A stretch of DNA of 64,000 bases from Akkermansia muciniphila (GTDB lineage: Bacteria > Verrucomicrobiota > Verrucomicrobiia > Verrucomicrobiales > Akkermansiaceae). Positions 11,230 to 20,366 of this stretch are shown here, piece after piece. The notes under the pieces were generated by a model. The model was not told where the DNA came from. It saw nothing but the letters and a program-made list of their open reading frames with translations, and ran no database searches. Both the position numbers and the translations under genes were made by a program. The stretch lies in NCBI RefSeq assembly GCF_900184965.1, contig NZ_FXYA01000198.1, forward strand, positions 62,001 through 126,000, in the 5' to 3' direction. Position 1 is the first letter of the stretch. Each line of letters starts with the position of its first letter.

Positions 11230-12189
11230 ATGACGCCCCGCATGCATCCCTACGCCGTCCTGTCCTCCGGATTCCTGCTGTTGTCCACCGGTCTTTTCTC
11301 CTGCACGCTGCTTTCCACGGTTTCCTCCGGGGGACCGGAAACGCCGCGGACCCTGGGCGCGCGCATGGAAAAACACACGGAAGTCCTGCAAAAAGACATC
11401 GGGGTCAGAGACGCCGGCCAGCCCAAATCCATGGAAGCCGCCGCCAAATACATCGCCGGGAACTTCTCGGACATGGGGTACGCCGTCACCATGCAGCCGG
11501 TATCCGGAGGAAACGCGGAAAAAGGAGAGGCCATTTACAACATCCTGGTCTACAAGCCCGGCCTGTATTCCAGCAACCAGAGCATCGTCGTGGGGGCCAA
11601 TTACGATTCCAGCGGACGGCGCAACAACGGCAGCGGAACAGCCCTGCTGCTGGAGACGGCGCGAGGCCTGAAGGACATCCCCACCAATCACAATATCTAT
11701 TTTGTCGCGTACGCGAATGGAGCGGAACCCACGGGGAAATCCATTCCTTCCGGCGCCTGCGTGCATGCCGGCGCCCTGAGCGGCAGCATCGGGGCAGCCA
11801 ACATCCTGGGAATGATCAATCTGGAACCCCAGAAGCCGGATGCCGGAGGGGAACGAAAACAGCCGGCCCCGGAATCCTCCCGGGAAGCCGTTCTGTTCGT
11901 GACCACCCCGCACGGCAGGAAATTCGCAGGCCAGTGCACCGCCCCCTTCGCCAAATCCTGGGATCAGGCGCCCACAACCTTTTACCGGGAACCTTCCGCC
12001 CTCACAGGCAATGACCGCCATTACGCGGTCCTGGGCATTCCCACGGTCTCCTGCCGGTGCAGGTATCCCGTCACGGATGCCCGCACGGAAGAGTATGTGC
12101 AGGCGCTGACGGACATGATCCACCAGGTAGCGGACAACGACGCGCCCGAACCGGCAAAAAACGCCGATCAGGACGGGAAAACATCCTGA
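11230..12189 (+). CDS. M28-peptidase-like lipoprotein with lost metal ligands
   Basis: 319 residues. The N-terminus (MTPRMHPY, hydrophobic run, LFSC) looks like a lipoprotein signal. The fold follows M28 zinc aminopeptidases: AAKYIAGNFSDMGYAV, then IVVGANYDSSG, NNGSGTALLLETAR, IYFVAYANG and GIPTVSC. Key ligands are altered. The usual HYD is NYD, the bridging Asp of the NDN block is Asn, the catalytic GEE is NGAE, and the NLD Asp is Glu. It is therefore probably not a working peptidase; a binding or regulatory role is possible. It starts 4 bases after eboE and should share its transcript. The convergent MFS gene ends 18 bases beyond. Confidence 0.72.
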   Translation: MTPRMHPYAVLSSGFLLLSTGLFSCTLLSTVSSGGPETPRTLGARMEKHTEVLQKDIGVRDAGQPKSMEAAAKYIAGNFSDMGYAVTMQPVSGGNAEKGEAIYNILVYKPGLYSSNQSIVVGANYDSSGRRNNGSGTALLLETARGLKDIPTNHNIYFVAYANGAEPTGKSIPSGACVHAGALSGSIGAANILGMINLEPQKPDAGGERKQPAPESSREAVLFVTTPHGRKFAGQCTAPFAKSWDQAPTTFYREPSALTGNDRHYAVLGIPTVSCRCRYPVTDARTEEYVQALTDMIHQVADNDAPEPAKNADQDGKTS

Positions 12190-12207
12190 CGTTTCCCTCC
12201 CTCCCCG

Positions 12208-13362
12208 TTACCGGGACAGCTTTCTCCTTCCGTGGCCCCCGCCCAGCACCAGCACGGGCATGAAGGAAAGAGCCACCAGCGCAATAACCATAGGCATCCA
12301 ATTGTCGGAATACCTCTGCATCAGGAACGAAGTCAGGGACGGGCCGGCCAGTGTGCCGACGGAATAACTCAACAGCAGAAGCTGGTTCATGGTCACCAGT
12401 TCATCCCGGGAGGCTTCCTCGCATCCCCAGGCCATGGCAACAGGGTACAGGGAAAATCCGGCCAGCCCCAGAGCAATCAGGGAGGGAGCCATCAGCCCTC
12501 CCTTCAGCATCAGCCCGGCACAGGCCGCCGCCACCAGCAGGGACTGGCATTTCATGACGAAAGCGCGGCCGTACCTGTCCGCCAGCCTCCCCATGGGCCA
12601 CTGCCCCAGAATGGCAGCGGCAATCAGCAGGGCCATCCAGTATCCCACGGAAGAGTGGCTCATGCCCTGGCGCTTCAAAAACAGGGGCATCAGGCAATAA
12701 ATAGTACCCAATACCACACCGGAAATCACACATCCCACAATGCCCAGAAAGACGCTGCGGCGCCTCAGCAGTGTCCGGATCTCCACATGGGAGGAAGATG
12801 AAATCTCCCCATTGCCCGATTCCAGACGCGCAAACATCAGCGGAACCATGCCCGCTACTGATAAAATGCACACTTCCGTTGCAATCAGAGACATATCGCT
12901 GGGGAACCAGCCCAGAAGCAGCTGCCCCAGCACCGTACCCAGATAATAAACCACCATGTAGGAAGCCAGAAGAATGCCGCGGGTTTGCAGCGTTCCGGCC
13001 CTCAGCAGGGCGCTCTCCACCACCACCCAGACCAGGGCGCAGCTGATCCCCGCCAGCAGCCTGAGGCCGCTCCAGGCCGGCACGCCGGGAAACACAGGCA
13101 GCAGAACGGTGGACACCGCGCACAAAAGGCATGCATATTGGTAACTTCCTTTGAATCCGGCCCTTCGGATCACGCCGCCAGCCAGCAGCGTGCCGGCCAG
13201 GTTCCCGAGAAAAAAGAAAGCCCCCACCAGCCCCGCCTCCCAGGTGGCGGCATCAACTTGCTCCATCCACAGGGGAACAACCGTATTCAACACGGCAAAC
13301 GCCACTGTCTGGAAAAAAAGCCCCGCCAGCAGCAGGGCAATAGGCCAGGTAAATGTACGCAT
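12208..13362 (-). CDS. MFS transporter
   Basis: 384 residues, almost entirely hydrophobic, with about 12 membrane segments. The loop GRLADRYGRAF between segments 8 and 9 is the second-half MFS signature, and GGVIRRAGFKG occupies the equivalent first-half loop. I start at ATG 13362 (MRTFTWPIALLLAG) because the 12 upstream in-frame residues have no transporter character. The shape resembles the YcaD/sugar-efflux subgroup, but the substrate cannot be read from the sequence. It is convergent with the M28-like gene and shares no operon. Confidence 0.85.
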   Translation of the reverse strand: MRTFTWPIALLLAGLFFQTVAFAVLNTVVPLWMEQVDAATWEAGLVGAFFFLGNLAGTLLAGGVIRRAGFKGSYQYACLLCAVSTVLLPVFPGVPAWSGLRLLAGISCALVWVVVESALLRAGTLQTRGILLASYMVVYYLGTVLGQLLLGWFPSDMSLIATEVCILSVAGMVPLMFARLESGNGEISSSSHVEIRTLLRRRSVFLGIVGCVISGVVLGTIYCLMPLFLKRQGMSHSSVGYWMALLIAAAILGQWPMGRLADRYGRAFVMKCQSLLVAAACAGLMLKGGLMAPSLIALGLAGFSLYPVAMAWGCEEASRDELVTMNQLLLLSYSVGTLAGPSLTSFLMQRYSDNWMPMVIALVALSFMPVLVLGGGHGRRKLSR

Positions 13363-13511
13363 CACGATAAAGCGGGGACTATAGCACCAAAGCCGCACCA
13401 GTCAACCGCCTCTTCCGCCGGAAAGAAAAACAAGAAAAGCGCCTCAAGAACAAAAGACACATTTTATTGAATGTGAATTATTAACAAACAATTCAAAAAG
13501 ATAGGAAACTG

Positions 13512-14900
13512 TCATATTCCCCGGCGCAGGGAAGCGGGCAGTATCTTCATCTGCTCCCGGTATTTGGCCACCGTCCTGCGGGCGATGTTCACCCCTTTTT
13601 CCCGCAGCGCAGCCGCCAGCCCGGCGTCACTGAGGGGTTTGGAAGAATCTTCCTCCGCAATCAGCCGCCGCATCATCTCCTGGACGGCGCCGGAAGCCAT
13701 GGTTCCGGAGGCCGCCCCATCCAGAGAAACGCCGCTTTCAGAAGGAACTCCCGCACTGAAAAAGGACCTCAGTTCTTTCATCCCCCACCTGCACAACAGG
13801 TACTTGTCCCGGCACGCCCGGGAAACCGTGGAAACGTGAACGCCCATCTCCTCCGCCACCTCTTCCATGCCCATGGCCTTCAGGCGGGAGGGACCGGACC
13901 TGAAAAAATCCTCCTGCCTCCGCACGATGACGCGGGCCAGGCGCAAAACGGTCTCCTGCCTCATATCCAAAGCCCGCAACAGCTCCTGGCCCTCCCGGAA
14001 CGCCCTGCGGAGATACTGCCTCAGCTCCCGGCTTCCGGAACCCTCCGACATCAGCTCCATATACCGTTCATTCATGGACAGGCGCGGAAGATACTCGGAA
14101 GTGAGGGCAACCTCCAGCACGCCGGAAGGGTTTTCCTCCACAATGACGTCAGGCAGCAGATGAGGGTTGCCGCCGGGGGCGTAGGCCCCCCCCGGATCAG
14201 GAGTCAGACTTCTAATCACCTCCAGGGCTTCCGCCACGGCACCCGGTTCCACGTCCAGCAGGTTCGCGGCTTCCTCATATTTGTGCGCCGCCAGTTCCCG
14301 CCAGCAGCGCTTGACCAGGCGGAAAGCGAGCGAACGCTTCAAACCGCGCTGTTCAAGCTGAATCAGCAGGGAATCCCTTAAATCCGCAGCCCCCACTCCG
14401 GGCGGGTCCATTTCCCTCAGCGCAGCCAAAGCTTCCCCCATGTCCCGCATGCTGAAACACCCCAGCTCTTCCAGCTCCTGCGGAGACTCCGTCAGAAATC
14501 CGCGTTCGTCCAGAACGTCAATCAGCAGGAACAGGGCGTCCCGGGCGCGCCCCGTCAATGCGGAATGCTGCGCCTGGTCCATCAAATGGGTTTTCAGGGA
14601 TTCCGGAGCCACTACGGATTCATACATGAAATCACGGCGTGCGGCCGCGTCCTCAGAAAGGCGGCCTTCCGCCGTAAACTCATTCCACCCGTCTTCCCGT
14701 TCATTCCTGTCATCTCCGTCCTCCAGAGCTTCCGGGGAAGCGTCCGGCAATTCCTCAAGCATGGGATTGGTTTCCAGCGCCTGGCGGACAATCTGCCTCA
14801 ATTCCAAAGCGGAGGCCTGGAGAATCTGCATTCCCGTCTGCATGGACTGGGAGACGGCCATCTGACGCGTCATTCCATGCTGCAGGGATACCTCACTCAT
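13512..14900 (-). CDS. rpoN: RNA polymerase sigma-54 factor
   Basis: Directs polymerase to -24/-12 promoters with the help of AAA+ activators. Region I is at the N-terminus (QSMQTGMQILQASALELRQI, ending ETNPMLEELPD). The core-binding region follows. The C-terminal RpoN box appears as ARRTVAKYREQMKILPA, which fits the family's DNA-binding signature. 462 residues is a normal length. ATG 14900 (MSEVSLQHG) is preferred over a GTG at 14909. No hpf/raiA or ptsN homologue, frequent rpoN neighbours elsewhere, is next to it. A weak hairpin (13458-13475) followed by a T-rich stretch could be its terminator. Confidence 0.96.
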   Translation of the reverse strand: MSEVSLQHGMTRQMAVSQSMQTGMQILQASALELRQIVRQALETNPMLEELPDASPEALEDGDDRNEREDGWNEFTAEGRLSEDAAARRDFMYESVVAPESLKTHLMDQAQHSALTGRARDALFLLIDVLDERGFLTESPQELEELGCFSMRDMGEALAALREMDPPGVGAADLRDSLLIQLEQRGLKRSLAFRLVKRCWRELAAHKYEEAANLLDVEPGAVAEALEVIRSLTPDPGGAYAPGGNPHLLPDVIVEENPSGVLEVALTSEYLPRLSMNERYMELMSEGSGSRELRQYLRRAFREGQELLRALDMRQETVLRLARVIVRRQEDFFRSGPSRLKAMGMEEVAEEMGVHVSTVSRACRDKYLLCRWGMKELRSFFSAGVPSESGVSLDGAASGTMASGAVQEMMRRLIAEEDSSKPLSDAGLAAALREKGVNIARRTVAKYREQMKILPASLRRGI

Positions 14901-15042
14901 ACGGCCCACAAGCTACACCACCCCCCGGAATCTGGCAAGGGGGAACACCCTGCCGCAAAAGCTGCCCGCACACCGCAACAGCGAAAAAAAGGCCATCACT
15001 TTCATGTGGCGTTTTTGGAAAGCTCCCGTACAATAAATGCCC

Positions 15043-15753
15043 ATGAAGATTTTACATATACTTGCTTTCTCCCTGCTGGCCTCTCTTCTCTCCACGGCTG
15101 CGCCGTCCCCTCTGGTTCCGCTGCCGCGGGAACAGCCCCAATGGTGGAGAAAGCAATATGAACAGCAGGTGGAACAAATAAAGAACAACCCCTGCGGCGT
15201 CCTTTTCCTGGGAGATTCCATTACGGACTACTGGAAAAGGGAAGGAAAACCAATATGGGAAAAGGCGTTCGCCCCCTATCATCCCTGCAATTTCGGCATT
15301 TCCGGGGACCAAACCACCAATCTGATTTACCGCATCACGGACTCCGGCATCCCGGCCCAGACGGATCCCAAACTCTGCATCGTCATGATCGGCACCAATA
15401 ATACCGGTCATTTCAAAGGAGGGGAAGCGCCGGAACAAACGGCCATGGGCATTCTGGGCGCCGTTGAACACCTGCTGGTCAGGTTCCCGGACACCCACGT
15501 CCTTCTGCTGGGCATCTTCCCGCGCGGCACAGGACCGCAGGACAAGCTGCGCCAGCATAACGACCGCATCAACGCCGTTCTGGCCCAGTGCAAGCTGCCC
15601 CGCACCACGTACGCCAACATCAACAGGCGTTTCCTGGATTCCGCCGGAAAACTGCTCCCCGGCATCAGCAGGGACAATCTGCACTTTACGGAAAAAGGCT
15701 ACGCCATCTGGGCGGACGCCGTGCTGCCCTATATCAAAAAATACTGCAAATAG
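15043..15753 (+). CDS. Secreted SGNH/GDSL esterase
   Basis: 236 residues with a signal peptide (MKILHILAFSLLASLLSTAA). SGNH blocks are clear: block I LFLGDSITDYW with the catalytic Ser, block II Gly in FGISGDQTT, block III GTNN, and block V DNLHFTEKGY with the Asp-His pair. The arrangement matches the PAF-acetylhydrolase/sialate-O-acetylesterase-like subgroup, so removal of acetyl or acyl groups from host glycans or lipids is a reasonable guess, but the substrate is not defined by sequence. An alternative ATG lies two codons upstream (15037). It is divergent from rpoN. Confidence 0.85.
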   Translation: MKILHILAFSLLASLLSTAAPSPLVPLPREQPQWWRKQYEQQVEQIKNNPCGVLFLGDSITDYWKREGKPIWEKAFAPYHPCNFGISGDQTTNLIYRITDSGIPAQTDPKLCIVMIGTNNTGHFKGGEAPEQTAMGILGAVEHLLVRFPDTHVLLLGIFPRGTGPQDKLRQHNDRINAVLAQCKLPRTTYANINRRFLDSAGKLLPGISRDNLHFTEKGYAIWADAVLPYIKKYCK

Positions 15754-15964
15754 CTTTCTTTCCCATCCTCAACGCATGGCTGCCGGAAGACGTCTTTCCA
15801 TCAGTCATGCGTGCGGTCCGGAAACATGCATGCAGGAGACATGCCTCCCCGGCTGAAAGATGGAATCAAGCCTCCACCGCCTGTGACGCATCCGGAACCC
15901 GGAAGAAACGCAAGGAACATAAAAATTGCTTTTTGCCGGGGATGCCCTAGAGTGCCTCTCCGCA

Positions 15965-16564
15965 ATGAGCATGCCGCTTGCCGACTTGATATTCCTGGCT
16001 TTTGCCCTCTCCGTGGACGCTTTCGTCGTGGCGTTCTCCTACGGTTTGCTCATTAAGCAAAAGCGTTTGAGCAACGGAATCAGGCTCTCCCTGTCCACCG
16101 GGGCCGGCCAATTCCTGATGCCCGTGCTGGGCTTTTTGCTTACAGGCTCCGTGCACCGGTATATTGCGGCCTGGGATCACTGGCTGGGCTTCGCCGTGTT
16201 CACGTTCCTTGGAGTTAACGTCCTCCGCGAAGGATGGAATCACCGCAATGGAGAAGAGGATATGCCCCACGTCGCCAGCCTGACGCTTCCTACCCTTATG
16301 GCCGTGGGAATCGCCACCAGCATCGACGCGCTGGTGGCGGGCGTCAGCATTTACCTTTCATCCGCCCAGTGCGGAACCGGCCCCACCCTTCATGCGGTGC
16401 TTCTCCCCGCCGCCGCAATCGGCCTCACCACGTTCCTGTGTACGGCGGCTGGCTTTTTTCTGACCGGACGGCTGCACCGCTTCCCGACCTTTCATCTGGA
16501 AGCGGGCGCCGGGCTCATCCTCATCGGCCTGGGCGTCAAAATGCTCTGCGACCATTTGTGCTGA
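15965..16564 (+). CDS. mntP: Manganese efflux pump MntP
   Basis: 199 residues with six hydrophobic segments. The two internal-repeat signatures typical of MntP are present: FALSVDAFVVAFSYG near the N-terminus and GIATSIDALVAGVS in the second half, each with the conserved Asp in the membrane. MntP exports excess Mn2+ across the inner membrane. MntP genes elsewhere are often controlled by a Mn riboswitch; I looked in 15754-15964 and could not recognise one. ATG 15965 (MSMPLADL) fits the family start. Confidence 0.9.
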   Translation: MSMPLADLIFLAFALSVDAFVVAFSYGLLIKQKRLSNGIRLSLSTGAGQFLMPVLGFLLTGSVHRYIAAWDHWLGFAVFTFLGVNVLREGWNHRNGEEDMPHVASLTLPTLMAVGIATSIDALVAGVSIYLSSAQCGTGPTLHAVLLPAAAIGLTTFLCTAAGFFLTGRLHRFPTFHLEAGAGLILIGLGVKMLCDHLC

Positions 16565-16672
16565 AATGTACCACGAAGGATGATAAAAACGCTCCTCCGG
16601 CACCGTAATAAGCAGAAAAACGCACTGGCTCTCTCCCCGCTCTTTCTGCTATTATCAAGTAATCCTTTCCAC

Positions 16673-18901
16673 ATGAATATTTCACACCTTTTTCTCTGCA
16701 CCTCCCTGCTCGCGGCGCCCGTCTGCGCGGCGCAGGGCCTGACGGAACCTGAAACGGAAACGCCGGCCTCCGCCAGCCGTCTGCCGGCGCCCCTGGCACA
16801 AAAAATTGCCTCCGGAGACTTTGACGGTCTGCAGACGGAACTGCGTTCCACCCTCCTGAAGGCAGGAGAACAGACGAAATCCGGACAAAAACTGCTCCAG
16901 AACAGGCAGTACCGCCATTTGCTGGACATTCACGAACTCCTGCGCGTCACGGGACCGGACAAGGTGAAAGCCGTGTTCTCCAAAAGCGCACAGGATGCCG
17001 CTTTCATCAAAACCTTTTTACAGGATCCGGCATGGATAGAGCTTTACCTTGGAGCGGGCCTGATTCCGGAAAATTCACCGGAAGGTCTTCAAATTCTTTC
17101 CGACATCTGGAAAGCGGACGGCAAGAGCCCGGATTTCCGGAATTACCAGTCCCTGGCCACCGGGCTGGCCTCTGTCTTTTCCACCGGCCCCATGGCGGGA
17201 AGGCTCAAAACCAACTCCGCCAACAGCAATCCGGTGCGCCGCTACCGGATTTTCAAGAAACTGCATCAGGAAAACAAGCTGCATCCGGGATTCATCAAGC
17301 TGCGCCCATGGGAAATGCGCTTCGTCGTGGGAAGTCCCTGGGACGATAAATCCTACGAATGGAGCAATGAACACGTCAACCTCCCCTGGCGGCGGTACAC
17401 GGCCGCCTGCTGGGCCGCCCCTTATACGGGCCATAATTTCTTTGGCGATACCATTCAGGGACCGCTTTTCTACGTGCCGTGGAGGGATCTTCACACAACT
17501 GCGGAAAACACTCAGATCATCGGCGGCGTCTGCGGCGGCCTCTCCTACTTCGGCACCATGGCGGCCCAAGCCCACGGCATCCCGGCCTATCCGGTAGGGC
17601 AGCCCGGCCACTGCGCGTACGCCGTGCGCGTGAAGCGGGGGGAATGGAAAGGCGGCTTCGGAGGACCGGACGGAGGCATGCACAACCATATCTTCGGCTC
17701 CCAGGCCCCAACTTCCTACCTGCTGATGGAAAACGTCTTTGCTGACAACGACAAGGCGGACCAGGCCTACCTGTGGGCCGCCCAGGCCCGGCTGGACGAA
17801 GCTTCCGGCAATAAGGACAAGGCCATCCAGGCATGGGAGGAAGCGCTCAGGCAAACCCCTCTGCACCCGTTCTTCCGCACGGAACTCCAACGCCTGCTGA
17901 TGGAAAAGAAAGGCATGCAGCCTATCGACTGGTACGTTTACGCCAAGGATGCCCTTTCCCACTATCAGGGCAACGGCTTTGCCGCATTCGACATCCTCAA
18001 GGACGTGCAGAATAAATTCCTGATGGATATTCCGGCGGAAGACCGGATTGCCTGGTTCCGGGACCTGCATGAAGCCATCGCCACCACCCCCACATCCTGG
18101 GCAGTGAAATTCCAGCCCGTGCTGGACGCCCAATCCGCCTTCCTGGTCAATCCGCAGGAAAAAGCGGCCTATCTGGAAACAGTCCTCTCCACCCACCTGA
18201 AAACGGGAGACGGCACCAATTTTGGCCAGGCGTTGGAATGGGGAGTGAAAAACTTCGTGGAAAACGGCCAGGCGGACGTCTTCTCCAACGCATTCGCCAA
18301 GGTAGCCCAGCAAACGGAAAAAACCGGAACCTCCGGAAAAGCCCCCGACCCCAAAAAGCTGAAGGAAGCCTACGGCACAGCCATCTACGCCACGGAAACG
18401 GCCCGCTCCATTCCGGCCTTCCAGGCCTTGAGCAAAGCGGCGGCCACTTTCTCCGGCGCCAATATGGCGAGCAATACGGTCAAGGCGGCCGTTCCGCAGG
18501 GCTGGAAACTGGTGCCCGCAGACGGCATGGTCCGGTGCTCCACCACAAGCCGGTGGGACACTCCCTGGGATCATATCAACCTGCTGCGTCCCTGCGGGGG
18601 CGCCCAGCATACGGACAAGGAAGCCAGTCCGAACGTCATTGTAGAACTGAAAAACGGCGTAAACCTGGCCGGGCTGGTAATCACCAAGCGCAACGGCAAT
18701 GAAGACCGGATGAAGAAGATGGAGGTTTCCACCTCCACGGACGGAGCCACCTGGTTCCCCCTGTCCGCCACGGAAAACATGCCCAAGGAATGGGTGATCA
18801 CCGCCCCGGAAAGCGCCAGAGCCAAGTGGATCAAGGTGGAAGCCAAAAACGCACAGCCGGAATTCATGCATCTGCGCCATATCCTCGTTTACGAAAAATA
18901 A
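16673..18901 (+). CDS. Secreted transglutaminase-like protein with C-terminal discoidin-like domain
   Basis: 742 residues with signal peptide (MNISHLFLCTSLLAAPVCA). Residues about 240-360 look like a transglutaminase/papain-like core: IIGGVCGGLSYFGTMAAQAHGIP with candidate nucleophile Cys287, then PVGQPGHCAYAV with His313, and an Asp-containing GGPDGGMHNH. A helical TPR-like stretch follows (LWAAQARLDEASGNKDKAIQAWEEA). The last 150 residues, with VIVELKNGVNLAGLVI and KMEVSTSTDG, resemble an F5/8C (discoidin) carbohydrate-binding domain. It may process or bind host glycoproteins outside the cell, an inference. The next gene starts 16 bases after the stop, so the two form a pair. Confidence 0.65.
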   Translation: MNISHLFLCTSLLAAPVCAAQGLTEPETETPASASRLPAPLAQKIASGDFDGLQTELRSTLLKAGEQTKSGQKLLQNRQYRHLLDIHELLRVTGPDKVKAVFSKSAQDAAFIKTFLQDPAWIELYLGAGLIPENSPEGLQILSDIWKADGKSPDFRNYQSLATGLASVFSTGPMAGRLKTNSANSNPVRRYRIFKKLHQENKLHPGFIKLRPWEMRFVVGSPWDDKSYEWSNEHVNLPWRRYTAACWAAPYTGHNFFGDTIQGPLFYVPWRDLHTTAENTQIIGGVCGGLSYFGTMAAQAHGIPAYPVGQPGHCAYAVRVKRGEWKGGFGGPDGGMHNHIFGSQAPTSYLLMENVFADNDKADQAYLWAAQARLDEASGNKDKAIQAWEEALRQTPLHPFFRTELQRLLMEKKGMQPIDWYVYAKDALSHYQGNGFAAFDILKDVQNKFLMDIPAEDRIAWFRDLHEAIATTPTSWAVKFQPVLDAQSAFLVNPQEKAAYLETVLSTHLKTGDGTNFGQALEWGVKNFVENGQADVFSNAFAKVAQQTEKTGTSGKAPDPKKLKEAYGTAIYATETARSIPAFQALSKAAATFSGANMASNTVKAAVPQGWKLVPADGMVRCSTTSRWDTPWDHINLLRPCGGAQHTDKEASPNVIVELKNGVNLAGLVITKRNGNEDRMKKMEVSTSTDGATWFPLSATENMPKEWVITAPESARAKWIKVEAKNAQPEFMHLRHILVYEK

Positions 18902-18917
18902 ATTCTCCATTAACGCC

Positions 18918-20135
18918 ATGCTTCATCATATCCATACCGTTTCCGGCCTGCTGGCCGCAGCTCTCCTCCTGTCCGCCCCCGTCCAGGCGGCCCTCCCCGC
19001 CTACAGCGCCGTGAAAGACGAGGCGAAAACCGTCAATAAATACATGATCGTCGTGTGGGCCGGCACGGACTGGTCCCCCAAGTCACGTGAAATCACCCGC
19101 GCAGTGGAACACCTGGCCAAGAACTCCCCGGAACCCGTGCTCTGGTGCATCCAGGACGAACGTGAGGAAATGACGGAAGAAGAGCAGAAACTGCCCAAGC
19201 CCCCCGGGGAAATCTGGAACATCCCCGCCATTCAGGTGGTCTCCCCCACCGGAAACATGGTATTCCTGTCGGAAGGCGTCTCCAGGGAAACATTGCCAGC
19301 CGTCATGAAGCAGGCGATGGAAGCCGTAAAACAGCAAAACAAAGCCAATGCCCTGTGGGAAAAAGCCGCCGCTTCATCCGGAACGGCCGCGGCCCTTCTT
19401 TACGGAGAAGGGCTTCAGCAGCTTCCTCCTTATGCGGCCTCATCCAGAAAGGATATTCTGGAAAAAATCAAGAAGGCGGACCCGGAAGATACCAAGGGCG
19501 TGCACTTCAAATCCACCTTCAATCATCTGCCCTACATTGAAAAAGTGCAGAGAATGGTGAATGATTCCGCCAAAGACGGCGGGCCAAAGGATTACAAAAT
19601 CGCCCATGCCTATGTAAACAAACAGCTCAAAATCCCCGGCCTGACGCCCCTTCAAAAACAACAGGTCATGGCGGCCAGGTTCTGGCTCTACCGCCATGAG
19701 GGGAAAAAGGACCAGGCGCTGAAGACCCTGACGGACATCGCCAGGATATCCCCTAAAACCCTCATGGGAATAGGCGCCCAGAACTACTACCGCTACCTGA
19801 CGGAACCCGTCACCCTGAAAAGTCCTCACTTCACGGGCTACGACCTGCGTCCGGAACTGACGCCTACCCGCGTTAACGTCAGCAGCATGCTCGACGGCCC
19901 CGGAAACTACAAGATCACCTTCAAGATGAACAACGGAGGCTGCAATATCCGCAATCCCCGCTTCATGAAGGGCAACCGCGTAGTCAGCGAACTGCCCAAG
20001 GACCGTCAGGACAAAAACGGGCGCGAATTCACCCTGCGCCTCTCCGGTTCGGAAAAGCCGGACCTGGTTTTCGACTGCCAGGGACACGGATGGTTTGATG
20101 CGGACTGCGACATCATCGTGACCAAGGAATCCTGA
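18918..20135 (+). CDS. Secreted thioredoxin-fold-like protein, partner of preceding gene
   Basis: 405 residues with a signal peptide (MLHHIHTVSGLLAAALLLSAPVQA). Residues about 40-140 follow a thioredoxin-like pattern (YMIVVWAGTDWSPKSREI, then IPAIQVVSPTGNMVFLSEGV) but the CxxC redox pair is replaced by DWSPKS, so it cannot act as a classical disulfide enzyme. The middle is helical; the final 120 residues are beta-rich (GNYKITFKMNNGGCNI, PDLVFDCQGHGWF). It lies 16 bases behind the transglutaminase-like gene and ends at a terminator, which suggests a two-gene operon making a secreted pair. Function unknown. Confidence 0.65.
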   Translation: MLHHIHTVSGLLAAALLLSAPVQAALPAYSAVKDEAKTVNKYMIVVWAGTDWSPKSREITRAVEHLAKNSPEPVLWCIQDEREEMTEEEQKLPKPPGEIWNIPAIQVVSPTGNMVFLSEGVSRETLPAVMKQAMEAVKQQNKANALWEKAAASSGTAAALLYGEGLQQLPPYAASSRKDILEKIKKADPEDTKGVHFKSTFNHLPYIEKVQRMVNDSAKDGGPKDYKIAHAYVNKQLKIPGLTPLQKQQVMAARFWLYRHEGKKDQALKTLTDIARISPKTLMGIGAQNYYRYLTEPVTLKSPHFTGYDLRPELTPTRVNVSSMLDGPGNYKITFKMNNGGCNIRNPRFMKGNRVVSELPKDRQDKNGREFTLRLSGSEKPDLVFDCQGHGWFDADCDIIVTKES

Positions 20136-20181
20136 TTCTTGCCGGCAAACAAACACGCCGCCATATCACAACCTTCACAGA

Positions 20182-20216
20182 GGCAGGATATTCCCAGGGG
20201 ATTTCCTGCCTTTTTT
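20182..20216 (+). terminator. Terminator of the secreted pair
   Basis: Stem GGCAGGA (20182-20188) with TCCTGCC (20204-20210), followed by six T. It lies about 45 bases after the stop at 20135. Confidence 0.8.
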
Positions 20217-20366
20217 CCGGAGAGGGAAGCATTCCCAACCGGCGCTCAAGCGGAAGCCGCCCCACTCTCCCTGCCCTTTGCCGGCCCAGGCCGAACAACA
20301 TTCCCGGCAGCTTCAAGGGAGCAATAAGAGAAACATTCTTCTCATTCCCGCGTCTTCAAGGGAGGA

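Noticed and set aside
15754-15964. Possible manganese (yybP-ykoY) riboswitch before mntP
   Set aside because: I could not find the conserved internal loops; some hairpins exist but nothing specific.
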